NCBI RefSeq assembly: GCF_014284335.1
Contig: NZ_JACOGF010000012.1
Coordinates: forward strand, 1 to 64,000
Direction: 5' to 3'
Origin: Undibacterium hunanense
GTDB taxonomy: Bacteria; Pseudomonadota; Gammaproteobacteria; Burkholderiales; Burkholderiaceae_D
Length of the DNA stretch: 64,000 nt
Each line of letters starts with the position of its first letter. Within the stretch, counting starts at the first letter, position 1. Made by a program: the position numbers and the translations under genes. This document shows positions 36,430 through 45,330 of the stretch, piece by piece. The notes below the pieces were generated by a model, which was given only the letters and a program-made list of their open reading frames with translations, did not search any database and was not told the DNA's origin.

Positions 36430-38031
36430 TCAAGCCCGGCGCGCCACCGGCATACCGCCGGATACCTTGCACAAGTGCTCAACCAGTTTCCGGTGATCAG
36501 GCAAGTCATTCATGGCATGCTGGGACATCTGCGCGATCATCTGGAACTCTTTAGCGGCTTCTTCAAAACGCGGGTAGGCAAATTGATTGATGCCCATGTC
36601 GGTCTGGAATTCCATCCCGTACAGGACAAACTGCCAGCTGGATGGTGGATACATTTCCAGGTCAGTCACGAAATCCATGCGATTGGGCGGACGGCAACGC
36701 CACATTGCCATTCTCTGCTGCAGACTTTCGGGGATGGTGGAAGGGTCAACATTGTCGCGCCAGAATGCACTGTCCTTGCGCTGCGTCAGGCAGTAATGCA
36801 TTTTGACGAAATCGATAATGCGTTCATAACGTTCCTTCATATGCTGGTTAAACTGGGTGGCAACCGGTGCCAGTTCACCATTGAATGGGAACAGATAAGT
36901 CAGCAGATAGGCGGCCGTTTCTATCAGGCCGATGCCGGATGACTCCAGCGGTTCCAGAAAGCCGCCGGACAAACCAATCGCCACGCAGTTCTTGACCCAT
37001 TGTGTTTCGCGGTAGCCCACATTCAGTTTCAGCAACCTGGCAGACATGCCATCTGATGCCGGGCCTATGTAATTGCGCAAGACCTGCTCTGCCCGTGCTT
37101 CATCCGTGTGGCGGCTGGAATACACATAGCCTATGCCGCGTCTTTGCTGCAAGCCTATGTCCCAGGTCCAGCCGGCCTCATGCGCAGTGGAAATGGTGTA
37201 GGAAGGGATGGGTGTATCTGGCTGTGCATACGGTACCTGCATGGCCACGGCACGGTCCACAAACAGCACGTCATTCATGTTGCGGAAAGGGGAACCCAGT
37301 GCTTCGCCTATCAGGGCAGCACGAAAACCGGTGCAGTCTACATACAGGTCAGCAGTAAGTGCCAGCCCTTCTTTGGTATGCACGGCGGCAATGGCACCGT
37401 CATCATCAAGTTGCACATGTTCGACCGTTGCCAGCACCTGTTGCACACCCAATGATTTGCCATGCTCGCATAAGAGGGTCGCCAGTTTGCCGGCATCAAA
37501 GTGATAGGCGTAATTCATGGGGCCCAGAAAATCCTTGTCGTCGAAACGCTTGGGGCCGCGATGCGCATCGGCAATGCGCTTTTGCATGCTGACCGCATCG
37601 GCAAACTGACGACGTGCCTTGCCAGAACCGGCAGCACCGAGCAACCAGTAAGGCAATAATTCCGGCCCACCCTGGCGCTGGCTGGGATGGCTGAAGGGAT
37701 GGAAATAATGTGCATCCCCTTCTGCACCAGCAGGTCTTACCCAGTCGGTAAATTGTATGCCTTGCTTGAATGTGGCATTACATTCGCGAATGAAACGCGC
37801 CTCGTCAATGCCTATGGCGGCCAGGGTGCCGCGTATGGAGGGAAAGCTGCCCTCTCCTACACCGATGATGCCTATCTCTTTGGATTCCACCAGGGTAATG
37901 CTGATGCCATCCGGGGATGCACCTGCTTTTTTAGCGAGAGAAAGATTGCTGGCCAAAAAACATGCGGTCAACCAACCAGCAGTTCCACCGCCCACAATCA
38001 AAATATTCCTGATATTTGATACTGGTTTCAT
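36430..38031 (-). CDS. Flavin-dependent tryptophan-halogenase-family protein
   Basis: 533 residues. The FAD motif VGGGTAGW is at 13-20. The catalytic Lys of halogenases is in ATFKQGIQFTDW (K89), the W-x-W-x-I segment is WTWDIGLQQRRG (about 290), and the conserved Glu region is FLEPLESSGI (about 365). It would use reduced flavin from a partner reductase to form HOCl and halogenate an indole or aryl group. Homologues next to TonB receptors in Xanthomonas, Caulobacter and Brevundimonas (BrvH-like) have unclear natural substrates. It is divergent from the TonB receptor, and its leader carries a palindromic repeat. Confidence 0.9.
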   Translation of the reverse strand: MKPVSNIRNILIVGGGTAGWLTACFLASNLSLAKKAGASPDGISITLVESKEIGIIGVGEGSFPSIRGTLAAIGIDEARFIRECNATFKQGIQFTDWVRPAGAEGDAHYFHPFSHPSQRQGGPELLPYWLLGAAGSGKARRQFADAVSMQKRIADAHRGPKRFDDKDFLGPMNYAYHFDAGKLATLLCEHGKSLGVQQVLATVEHVQLDDDGAIAAVHTKEGLALTADLYVDCTGFRAALIGEALGSPFRNMNDVLFVDRAVAMQVPYAQPDTPIPSYTISTAHEAGWTWDIGLQQRRGIGYVYSSRHTDEARAEQVLRNYIGPASDGMSARLLKLNVGYRETQWVKNCVAIGLSGGFLEPLESSGIGLIETAAYLLTYLFPFNGELAPVATQFNQHMKERYERIIDFVKMHYCLTQRKDSAFWRDNVDPSTIPESLQQRMAMWRCRPPNRMDFVTDLEMYPPSSWQFVLYGMEFQTDMGINQFAYPRFEEAAKEFQMIAQMSQHAMNDLPDHRKLVEHLCKVSGGMPVARRA

Positions 38032-38048
38032 TCAAAGTCTCCTGTTTC

Positions 38049-38078
38049 TGGAACTCATTTCATGAATAGAAGCAAGTT
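38049..38078. repeat. Small palindromic repeat (family 2) in the halogenase leader
   Basis: ggaactcatttcatgaatag followed by aagcaagttctcc. On the coding strand it is flanked by two copies of aacaggaga, the second of which is the halogenase ribosome-binding site. Confidence 0.65.
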
Positions 38079-38283
38079 CTCCTGTTTTTATATGCGCCTG
38101 TTGCAAAATTCACACGGCTTTGCTGTAACACCTTACGCGACTGACACGCCATCCAGATCTGCAATCATCTATGAGAGAAGTTGAGCCAAATCCGTGCTGC
38201 GCTACCTTCTGGCATTTAATATTACAACATTTTGAAAACGTTACCATTTTATATTTGACACAGAATTCCCTTTCTATGTAATA

Positions 38284-38297
38284 TGAAAACGGTTTCA
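38284..38297. promoter_or_regulatory. LacI-type operator between halogenase and TonB receptor
   Basis: TGAAAACGGTTTCA; one mismatch from the perfect palindrome. Confidence 0.65.
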
Positions 38298-38323
38298 AAA
38301 CAAGAAATCGCAAAACATATATA

Positions 38324-38337
38324 AGAAAACGTTTTCA
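38324..38337. promoter_or_regulatory. LacI-type operator upstream of the TonB receptor
   Basis: AGAAAACGTTTTCA; the core AAAACGTTTT is complete. It ends 56 bp before the receptor ATG. Confidence 0.7.
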
Positions 38338-38393
38338 CATAAAGACGTAATGGTTTAATAAGCCAATAAATCTAACCGTGTAACAGGAGACAT

Positions 38394-40808
38394 ATGAAAA
38401 TCAGCACATTCGTGCCGCGGAAAGCCGCGTGCACTCCCATCCAGCTCGCCATTTTTTCCCTGCTCGCCAGCATGGGCAGCGTTCAGGCACAAGAACAAAC
38501 TTCCGCTCAAGCCCAGGCAAAAGCCGCCAAAGAAAGCGCCACCATTTCTGAAGTGATTGTGACCGGTACCAAACGTGCCACGTCATTGCAGCGCACACCA
38601 GTGGCCATCACCGCCATCAACGCCGAAACACTGGAAGATGCACACGTACAAACCGTCCAGGACGTCGTCAACCTGGTGCCTGGTTTCCAGGCCACCGGCC
38701 AGGGTGACCATGGCGTCATCACCATGACCATGCGCGGCATTGGTAACGATAGCGCCAAAACAGAATACGCCGACCCTGAAGTCGCCTTGTTCATCGACGG
38801 TATTTATGCACCTCGTCCTGAAGGTGCGACTTCCCTGCTGTTTGATCTGGAAGGCATAGAAGTTCTGCGTGGCCCACAAGGTACCTTGTGGGGTCGCAAT
38901 GCCACAGTGGGTGCGGTCAATATGCAAACGGCCAAGGCCAAGATCGGTGACAGTTCCGGCAATTTTGAAGGTGGTGTAGGCAGCTACAACCGCATTGGTA
39001 CACGCGGCGCCTTCAACGTACCGGTCAGCAGTGAATTCGCTTTGCGCTTTGCCTTCGTCCATGAAAAACATGATGGCTATGTCGATTTCCAGACACCGCC
39101 TACCCTGTCCCTTGACAGCCAGAAAGCAGCATTTGCCACTTACCTTAAAAACGGTGGCACTGTCGTACCATTCCAGCCTATCAACTACGCGCTGTTTACA
39201 CAGGACGGACCTAAATACAGTGCGCAGGATCAAAGCGCCGCCCGTATCAGCATGTTGTGGAAACCGAATGCTGCTACAAAGATAGACCTGTCCTATGAAA
39301 AATTCGTGGACCGTGGCACGCCATCGATGAACCTGCTGCAAAATCCGCGCGCAGGACAAAGCCAGTGGTCAGCGCTGATTGATACCGCGCCTTTCCTGAA
39401 ACGTGACACCGATTCCATTCGCGGCAGAATCGAATACGCCATCGACAAGTCCATGCAACTGACTTACATCGGCGGTTATTCCAAGTTCAGTGGTTCTTCC
39501 CGTTTCGACCAGGATGGTGGCGCCACCTTGCCAACCAGTTTCACTACTGGCGGCAACATGCAGGCCAACAATACAGTCTCATCCAATTACAAAAACTTCA
39601 GCCATGAAGTCGAGCTGCAATCCATAGGTGCGCGTGATATCGACTGGCAACTGGGTTTGTATTATGGTTCTGAAACCAATGATATCCGTTTTGATATTCC
39701 TATCCTGAACGCTACCTATCAAGGCACAGTGGGCTGGCAGGGTTCCTTTATCCAGCCAAAAGAAACAGTGGAAACTGCTGCGGCTTTTGGTCAGGCAACC
39801 TGGAATGCCAGCAGTGACACCCATATCACTGGCGGTCTGCGTTTCACCTCTGACAAACGGACTAACGTCGGTGGTCGCGGCTACGGCTTTTCCAATAAAC
39901 CGGAACTGAGCCAGTCTGCCATTACCCCGAATGTGGATCCGGCTTCGGCGACATCCAACTTTGCCGCCTATTCGTTCAATGATGGCAGCTACAGCGGCAG
40001 CAAGATGACAGGCCTGTTGCGCATCTCGCATGATATCGACAAAGACAACATGATCTATGGCAGCATCTCTACCGGCTATAAATCGGGCGGTCTGCAAGAT
40101 GGTGGTAAAACCTACGGTCCTGAAACACTGACCAACTTTGAAGTCGGTACCAAGAGCACCCTGCTGGGTGGCACAGTCAGGCTGAACAATGCACTGTACT
40201 ATGGCAAGTTCAAGGACTTCCAGTTCAGCGCACCAGTCACGGCACCTGATGGCACTCGTGGTCTGCAAACATCGAATGCTGACGGCGCTACTGTGTACGG
40301 TTTTGAATCCGAGCTGGCCGCCAAGCTGAGCAAAGACGACAAGCTGCAAATCACCATTGCCATTGCCAAGGCAACGCTGGGTAATTTGATTGGTGGTTCG
40401 AACGACTATGCCCTGCCAGCCTGCAAGATCCCTGGTATCAGCAACTGTCTGGACGTGTCAGGCAACACCATGCCACATACACCAAAGTTTTCTGCACAGG
40501 TCATGTATCAGCATACCTTTCATCTGAATGAAGGCACATTGACACCACGTCTGAGTCTGCATTACGAAACAGATACCTGGCTGAGTGTGTTCAACTATGG
40601 TGACGGCGACAAGCAGGAAGCCTATGCCCGTGCCGACCTCGGCATGCGTTATCAATCCACAGGCAAAACTGCCTGGTATGCTGATTTCTTTGTCCGCAAT
40701 GTTACTGACAATAAAATCAAGACCAGTGCTTTGAATGCCAATGGACCATGGCAGGCACAATACCTGCCACCGCGTACAGTTGGTGTGAATGTTGGTATCG
40801 ATTTCTAA
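38394..40808 (+). CDS. TonB-dependent receptor
   Basis: 804-residue outer-membrane receptor that takes up large substrates with TonB energy. A signal peptide ends near Ala32; the plug domain begins SEVIVTGTKRATSLQRTPVA (a TonB-box-like stretch lies just before), with LRGPQGTLWGRNATVGAVNM of the plug. The 22-strand barrel follows and the chain ends with Phe (VGVNVGIDF). The start follows a strong ribosome-binding site aacaggaga. The substrate is unknown; its partners (GH1, GH28, MFS, LacI) argue for a plant-derived glycoside or oligosaccharide. Confidence 0.93.
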   Translation: MKISTFVPRKAACTPIQLAIFSLLASMGSVQAQEQTSAQAQAKAAKESATISEVIVTGTKRATSLQRTPVAITAINAETLEDAHVQTVQDVVNLVPGFQATGQGDHGVITMTMRGIGNDSAKTEYADPEVALFIDGIYAPRPEGATSLLFDLEGIEVLRGPQGTLWGRNATVGAVNMQTAKAKIGDSSGNFEGGVGSYNRIGTRGAFNVPVSSEFALRFAFVHEKHDGYVDFQTPPTLSLDSQKAAFATYLKNGGTVVPFQPINYALFTQDGPKYSAQDQSAARISMLWKPNAATKIDLSYEKFVDRGTPSMNLLQNPRAGQSQWSALIDTAPFLKRDTDSIRGRIEYAIDKSMQLTYIGGYSKFSGSSRFDQDGGATLPTSFTTGGNMQANNTVSSNYKNFSHEVELQSIGARDIDWQLGLYYGSETNDIRFDIPILNATYQGTVGWQGSFIQPKETVETAAAFGQATWNASSDTHITGGLRFTSDKRTNVGGRGYGFSNKPELSQSAITPNVDPASATSNFAAYSFNDGSYSGSKMTGLLRISHDIDKDNMIYGSISTGYKSGGLQDGGKTYGPETLTNFEVGTKSTLLGGTVRLNNALYYGKFKDFQFSAPVTAPDGTRGLQTSNADGATVYGFESELAAKLSKDDKLQITIAIAKATLGNLIGGSNDYALPACKIPGISNCLDVSGNTMPHTPKFSAQVMYQHTFHLNEGTLTPRLSLHYETDTWLSVFNYGDGDKQEAYARADLGMRYQSTGKTAWYADFFVRNVTDNKIKTSALNANGPWQAQYLPPRTVGVNVGIDF

Positions 40809-40838
40809 ATAAGCACCATCCATTCAGCGCAAGCAGAT

Positions 40839-40875
40839 AAAACCCCCGGTTCACGCAAGTGACCGGGGGTTTTTG
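40839..40875 (+). terminator. Terminator after the TonB receptor gene
   Basis: aaaacccccggttcac and gtgaccgggggtttt with a short loop and T run; strong. Confidence 0.9.
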
Positions 40876-40944
40876 CATGGAAAGATGCATAGGCAATTGA
40901 TCGAAATAACACTGGCGACTCCCGGATTATCTTTAGCGGAATTC

Positions 40945-41307
40945 AGCAAGGCACTCATGGCAGCAGACAGGGCACTGCAAACGACGCCATCGCCCTCGTG
41001 AAAAAGCGGTGGCGTACCTGAAAGCCAATGGCAAAGAGAAATCCTATATAGAACTCCTTTCATTAATAGGGGCGAGATGCGTTTGCCAAGGCGTCAGCCT
41101 TAGTTGCGCATGGTACACACCTTACGCCTTGCACGACATCTCAAATCATCTTGTTCGTACTCACCCCTATTTATAACCAACAGCAAGACTGTCCATGAGT
41201 GGGCAGACTATAAATGGCCCAATCTCAATACCAAGGAACTGGAAGCCAGGTCAACCGGCATTGAACGTGTCGGTGATGTACTGAAAGGTTGCGGGATATA
41301 CAAATGA
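40945..41307 (+). pseudogene. Decayed cache-domain protein gene, split by a palindromic repeat
   Basis: Fragments of a single-cache (sCache) sensor protein are readable. GTANDAIALVKK is followed, after a one-base deletion near 40998, by AVAYLKANGKEKSYIE. The C-terminal end is VHEWADYKWPNLNTKELEA, then a segment ending VGDVLKGCGIYK (41190-41307, stop TGA). Between these, 41049-41180 is occupied by a family 2 palindromic repeat. The order and content match periplasmic cache proteins with GKEKA and GCGIYK ends, but most of the middle is lost. No start codon or signal peptide remains. Confidence 0.65.
41049..41180. repeat. Family 2 palindromic repeat inside the cache pseudogene
   Basis: Left end gaactcctttcattaatagg then ggcgag; right end ctcacccctatttata. 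The ends share the inverted motif AATAGGGGYGAG, so this copy looks like a miniature transposable element of about 130 bp. Confidence 0.6.
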
Positions 41308-41372
41308 AAATGCCTGATCCGGCACACACCGGATCAGGCATAGTTAAGGCTGCTACCTTTGACTGATATGGC

Positions 41373-42716
41373 CTAAGCTGCAGTCTGTGAGCGAATGAAA
41401 TTACGGTACCAGTAAGCACTTTCTTTCAGGGTGCGTTTTTGCGTGGCATAGTCAACATGCACCAGGCCAAAGCGCTTTTCATAGCCTGAATTCCATTCGA
41501 AATTGTCCAGCAGACTCCAGTAAAAATAACCCTGCACATTGACCCCGCCCGCAATCGCGGCCTGCACGGCTTCCAGATGCCATTGCACATAGTTGATGCG
41601 CGCCTGGTCATTGATTTTTCCATCAACGATCTGATCGGCAACGGCCATTCCGTTTTCAGTGATATAAACCGCCGGCAAGTCTGGATATTCTGCCTTTAAC
41701 TGCAGCAAAAGATCGGTCAGACCGGAAGGATAAATCTCCCAACCCATGTCGGAGAAGCCCAGTTTTCCCTCTGGCTGCCGGGGTGGATTTTCGGTACTGA
41801 CAAAGGCACGGAAATAATAATTCACTCCCAGAAAATCCAGTGGCTGGCGGATAATCTGCATATCTTCCGGATGCACCTGGAATTGCGCCATGTCCATACG
41901 GTCCAGCGCTTTCTGCGGATAACGTCCCTTGAATATCGGGTCCATGAACCATTGCACCGAACGTGCATATTCCCATTCAGCGGCAGCAATATCTTCCGCA
42001 CTGTCGGTGGCTGGTGTGGCTGGCCACTGATTCAGAACGATGCCAAGGCGCGCCGGACTGTTCACTGCACGCATGGCTTGCATGGCCAGGCCATGCGACA
42101 ACAACAGATGATGGGATACCTGCAAGGCCTGCACGGTATCGGCAACCCCTGGCGCAAACTGGGCATTGCCATAGCCAAGATTGGCCGTACACCACGGCTC
42201 ATTATGCGTTGCAATGGTAGCCACACGCTTGCCAAAACGCCGCGCCACTTCGGCAGCATATTCGGCAAAGCGCAGCGTGGTTTCGCGGTTCAGCCAGCCA
42301 CCTTTGTCCTGCAAGCCTTGTGGCAGATCCCAATGATACAGAGTGATATGGGCCTTGATGTTTTTTTCTTCCAGCTTGCCCAACAGGTTTGAATAGAAAT
42401 CAAAACCTGCTTCGTTCCAGGCTCCGTATCCCAATGGCTGCACCCGTGACCAGGAAATGGAGAACCGGTAGGAATCTACCGCCAACGAGGCAATGATGTC
42501 CACATCTTCGGCGTAGCGATGATAGTGATCGCAGGCCACGTCACCGGTGCTGCCGTCAATGACCTTGCCTGGCGTATGGGTAAACGTGTCCCAGATGGAT
42601 GGGCCGCGCCCATCGGCAGCTGCGCCGCCTTCAATCTGATAGGCGCTGGTAGCCACGCCCCAGGTAAAAGCCGGTGAAAACACAAGTGATGCTGACGAAT
42701 TATTCATAGTATTCAT
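41373..42716 (-). CDS. GH1 beta-glucosidase
   Basis: 447 residues, the typical length for bacterial GH1. The fold starts FTWGVATSAYQIEGG; the acid/base Glu is in ATHNEPWC (about 167) and the nucleophile Glu in VYITENGMAV (about 353). It hydrolyses beta-glucosides, perhaps phosphorylation-independent, in the cytosol; no signal peptide. Divergent from the MFS transporter across a 920-bp space rich in LacI operators, so both are likely induced together for a beta-glucoside. Confidence 0.94.
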   Translation of the reverse strand: MNTMNNSSASLVFSPAFTWGVATSAYQIEGGAAADGRGPSIWDTFTHTPGKVIDGSTGDVACDHYHRYAEDVDIIASLAVDSYRFSISWSRVQPLGYGAWNEAGFDFYSNLLGKLEEKNIKAHITLYHWDLPQGLQDKGGWLNRETTLRFAEYAAEVARRFGKRVATIATHNEPWCTANLGYGNAQFAPGVADTVQALQVSHHLLLSHGLAMQAMRAVNSPARLGIVLNQWPATPATDSAEDIAAAEWEYARSVQWFMDPIFKGRYPQKALDRMDMAQFQVHPEDMQIIRQPLDFLGVNYYFRAFVSTENPPRQPEGKLGFSDMGWEIYPSGLTDLLLQLKAEYPDLPAVYITENGMAVADQIVDGKINDQARINYVQWHLEAVQAAIAGGVNVQGYFYWSLLDNFEWNSGYEKRFGLVHVDYATQKRTLKESAYWYRNFIRSQTAA

Positions 42717-42921
42717 TTGTAGGGTTGGATTAATCCGGATGCCAGCCTATAGACCGTACTCCGGTTTTATTTATTATTCTCAGGAAGTGCTGCATAGCGG
42801 CGACCTGGCAAGTCAACCACCCTGCCCTCCTGCGCCTGCTTTATGAAAGAATTCCTGGTGCCATCTGCATGCATGCTGCGCATGGGCGTCAGTGCATGGC
42901 AAATGACCAAACCACTCAAAC

Positions 42922-42935
42922 TGAAAACGTTTTCA
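42922..42935. promoter_or_regulatory. LacI-type operator
   Basis: TGAAAACGTTTTCA, perfect 14-bp palindrome, 206 bp before the GH1 start. Confidence 0.75.
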
Positions 42936-43024
42936 ATTTACTACAAAAAATATGGCCTCTACTTCCAGGCCATATCAACCATGTACGCAAACGACAGCCA
43001 AGTCAGCGTAAACAGCAAAGAAAT

Positions 43025-43038
43025 TGAAAACGTTTTCA
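43025..43038. promoter_or_regulatory. LacI-type operator
   Basis: TGAAAACGTTTTCA, identical to the site at 42922; centres are 103 bp apart. Confidence 0.75.
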
Positions 43039-43149
43039 AGTTAAACGGAATTTATCACCCGCTTTGTGCCGTGTCAACAATCCGTCTGGGTAAAATCTGT
43101 TAAAGAAGAATAGAAAAAGAATAGTGCAGATGAATTGGCGTGCAAATAG

Positions 43150-43163
43150 TGAAAACAATTTCA
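43150..43163. promoter_or_regulatory. LacI-type operator, weaker
   Basis: TGAAAACAATTTCA; two mismatches from the palindrome. Confidence 0.5.
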
Positions 43164-43371
43164 CGCTTCTGATCCATAAATACCTGATTTCACACCTAAG
43201 CACAGTGCCAATCAACCGGCATACAACAATATGCAATGAGGTATAAAACCCGGCTGCAAGCCTGTTTGTCATTCACACACAAGGGTTTTCTTTACCTCAG
43301 GAAGGTGTCTGCATACCTGCTTCTGATGAACAAAAGTTTTTAATTCTCAAATTTCGTGCTATTCTTTTTCT

Positions 43372-43385
43372 TGAAAAGGTTTTCA
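43372..43385. promoter_or_regulatory. LacI-type operator upstream of the MFS gene
   Basis: TGAAAAGGTTTTCA, close to the consensus, about 250 bp before the MFS ATG. Confidence 0.6.
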
Positions 43386-43397
43386 AGGCATGATTAT

Positions 43398-43410
43398 TGA
43401 AAACTTTTCA
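43398..43410. promoter_or_regulatory. LacI-type half/shortened operator
   Basis: TGAAAACTTTTCA, one base short of the consensus; adjacent to the site at 43372. Confidence 0.4.
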
Positions 43411-43636
43411 TAAGAAGCTGTTGCAACATAAAGATGGCATGCTGCCCCCAGATATCCGCTTAAATGGATCCCGCAGTGCCAGCTTGATTGTGCAAGGCAA
43501 ATAATAAATATTACGAGACCAGCTATTCTTGGGTTGCCTGCTGAAGCAGTTTGCTGAGCCATATCAGGGCAGACAGCTACAGCACAACCGCCCGGTGTCA
43601 AGCCAGGCAAAGCGTAGCGCCACCCTAGCCGCCACT

Positions 43637-44971
43637 ATGATTACACAGACAGAAGTCCATCTGCGTGCAGCACCAGGAAAGCCCTCCCCGCTGTTCTGGG
43701 TACCCACCACGTATTTCACCATGGCACTGACGTATATGACGCTGACCAGCGTCACCGCCATCATGTTTAAAAATCTGGGCATGGATAATGGCCAGGCTGC
43801 CGAATATGCCAGCTACCTCATCCTGGCCTATACCATCAAGCCGCTGTTTGCTTCTTTTGTCGAGATGTACAAGACCAAGAAATTCTTTGTCATCTGTACC
43901 GAGCTGGCCATCGCCGCCGGCTTTGTCGGTGTGGCACTGGTTATGTCACTGCCTAGCTACATGATGATCATGATGCTGCTGTTCTGGCTGATTTCATTCC
44001 TGGGTGCAACCCAGGATATTGCTGCCGACGGCGTATATGTCACCTCGCTGGACGGCAAAACGCAATCCCTGTACTGCGGCATACAAAGCCTGAGCTGGAA
44101 TATCGGTCCTATCGTCGCCGCTGGCGGTCTGGTGTACCTGAGCGGCAAACTGCATACTGATTTCTTCCATCATGATCCCAAGGTATTTGGTGCTGAATGG
44201 ATGGATTCCTGGCGCATCATTTTTCTCATCGTGGCAGGGATTACCGCATTGATGGCGTTCTGGCACATGCGTACCATGCCGGATGGTGCCAAGGCAGAAA
44301 ATACCCCTGCCAGCATCGGCGATGCAGTGTATATCTTGCGCGATTCTTTCGTCACCTTCTTCCAGAAACGTGATGTCTGGCTGATGGTGGCATTTGCCTT
44401 CCTGTTTCGCCTGAGTATAGGCTTTCTTGAAAAAATCGGCCCTTTCTTCATGGTTGATCCGGTTGCCAAAGGCGGACTGGGTCTGTCGAATGAATCACTG
44501 GGCCTGATCTATGGCACGTATGGCCTGGTTGCGGTACTGCTGGGTTCCTTGCTGGGTGGCGTGTTCGTCGCAAAACGTGGCTTGAAACCCAGCCTGTTCC
44601 TGCTGTGCTGTGCAGTCAACATACCGAATGCTACCTTCCTGCTGATGAGTATCTTCCAGCCGGAAAGCCAGCTATTGATTACCGCCGGTGTGGCCATCGA
44701 AAAATTCTTCTTTGGTTTCGGCTCTGTCGGCTTCATGATTTACCTGATGCAGCAACTGGCCCCGGGCAAATACACAACCACCCACTATGCCTTCGGCACC
44801 GGCCTGATGGGACTGTGCATGATGGTAACCGGTGTCATCAGCGGCCATCTGCAGCAATTGCTGGGCTATACCAATTATTTTGTGTTCGTCATGCTGGCAA
44901 CCGTACCTTCTTTCGCAGTCTGCTGGTTTGCCCCTTTTCACCATAAGGAAGACCAGGTCACATCCGCATAA
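43637..44971 (+). CDS. MFS transporter of the sugar locus
   Basis: 444 residues from the ATG (MITQTEVHLRAAPGKPSP); an upstream TTG-start version would add 36 unconvincing residues. About 12 membrane helices are seen. It lacks a signal peptide and resembles AmpG/SLC33-like major facilitators that import glycosides across the inner membrane. SVTAIMFKNLGMDNGQAAEY is the first loop, and the sequence ends in an Asp/Glu-rich tail. Shares control region with the GH1 enzyme and is thus the probable uptake step after the TonB receptor. Confidence 0.88.
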   Translation: MITQTEVHLRAAPGKPSPLFWVPTTYFTMALTYMTLTSVTAIMFKNLGMDNGQAAEYASYLILAYTIKPLFASFVEMYKTKKFFVICTELAIAAGFVGVALVMSLPSYMMIMMLLFWLISFLGATQDIAADGVYVTSLDGKTQSLYCGIQSLSWNIGPIVAAGGLVYLSGKLHTDFFHHDPKVFGAEWMDSWRIIFLIVAGITALMAFWHMRTMPDGAKAENTPASIGDAVYILRDSFVTFFQKRDVWLMVAFAFLFRLSIGFLEKIGPFFMVDPVAKGGLGLSNESLGLIYGTYGLVAVLLGSLLGGVFVAKRGLKPSLFLLCCAVNIPNATFLLMSIFQPESQLLITAGVAIEKFFFGFGSVGFMIYLMQQLAPGKYTTTHYAFGTGLMGLCMMVTGVISGHLQQLLGYTNYFVFVMLATVPSFAVCWFAPFHHKEDQVTSA

Positions 44972-45330
44972 GAACGACAGTAGTATCAGAAGTTTATACA
45001 GGTTTATAATAAAAGAAGAGCGGCTCGTCCCAACCGGGCACGTTTTAACGTATCACAGTCCCCCACTTTTGATGCCGCCTTCGGGCGGCATTTATATTTT
45101 CTGCCTTCCGCTTTTTTCTTCATGGCGCTGCCCTGTTTTCTGGCTTTCAGCAGGATTTGGCACAAAGACTATACTGAAACCCTGACAGGTCACTGGAATT
45201 CGTTTTTCGTATAAGCATAGTTGCAAAAATTCCTTAGCCCGGGAAGCAGACATGGCTAGCATGACTGCCTCTTTAACAAAAGCGTAACAAGATGCGCGGC
45301 ATGATCTGCCATTGCAGGCTTGGAGAAAAA
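44972..45330. other. Intergenic region before the transsulfuration genes
   Basis: Contains the MFS terminator (45068-45096) and, at about 45203-45235, the run gtataagcatagttgcaaaa, which is like the cys-gene promoters bound by CysB-type regulators in this group; that part is speculative. No gene. Confidence 0.4.
45068..45096 (+). terminator. Terminator after the MFS gene
   Basis: gccgccttcgggcggc hairpin with UUCG tetraloop and an AT-rich tail. Confidence 0.75.

Larger units (their letters stand above)
38032..38393. promoter_or_regulatory. Divergent promoter region between halogenase and TonB receptor
   Basis: Holds LacI-type operators at 38284-38297 and 38324-38337, a weaker one around 38233-38246 (tgaaaacgttacca), and a palindromic repeat in the halogenase leader (38049-38078). 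No gene seen. Confidence 0.65.
42717..43636. promoter_or_regulatory. Long divergent control region between GH1 and MFS genes
   Basis: 920 bp with no credible gene. Five operator-like palindromes are seen (42922, 43025, 43150, 43372 and 43398). The multiple spaced sites suggest DNA looping by LacI. Confidence 0.6.

Noticed and set aside
42843..43103. 86-codon frame in the GH1/MFS control region
   Set aside because: It contains operator palindromes in its body and shows no protein features; the region is better explained as regulatory.
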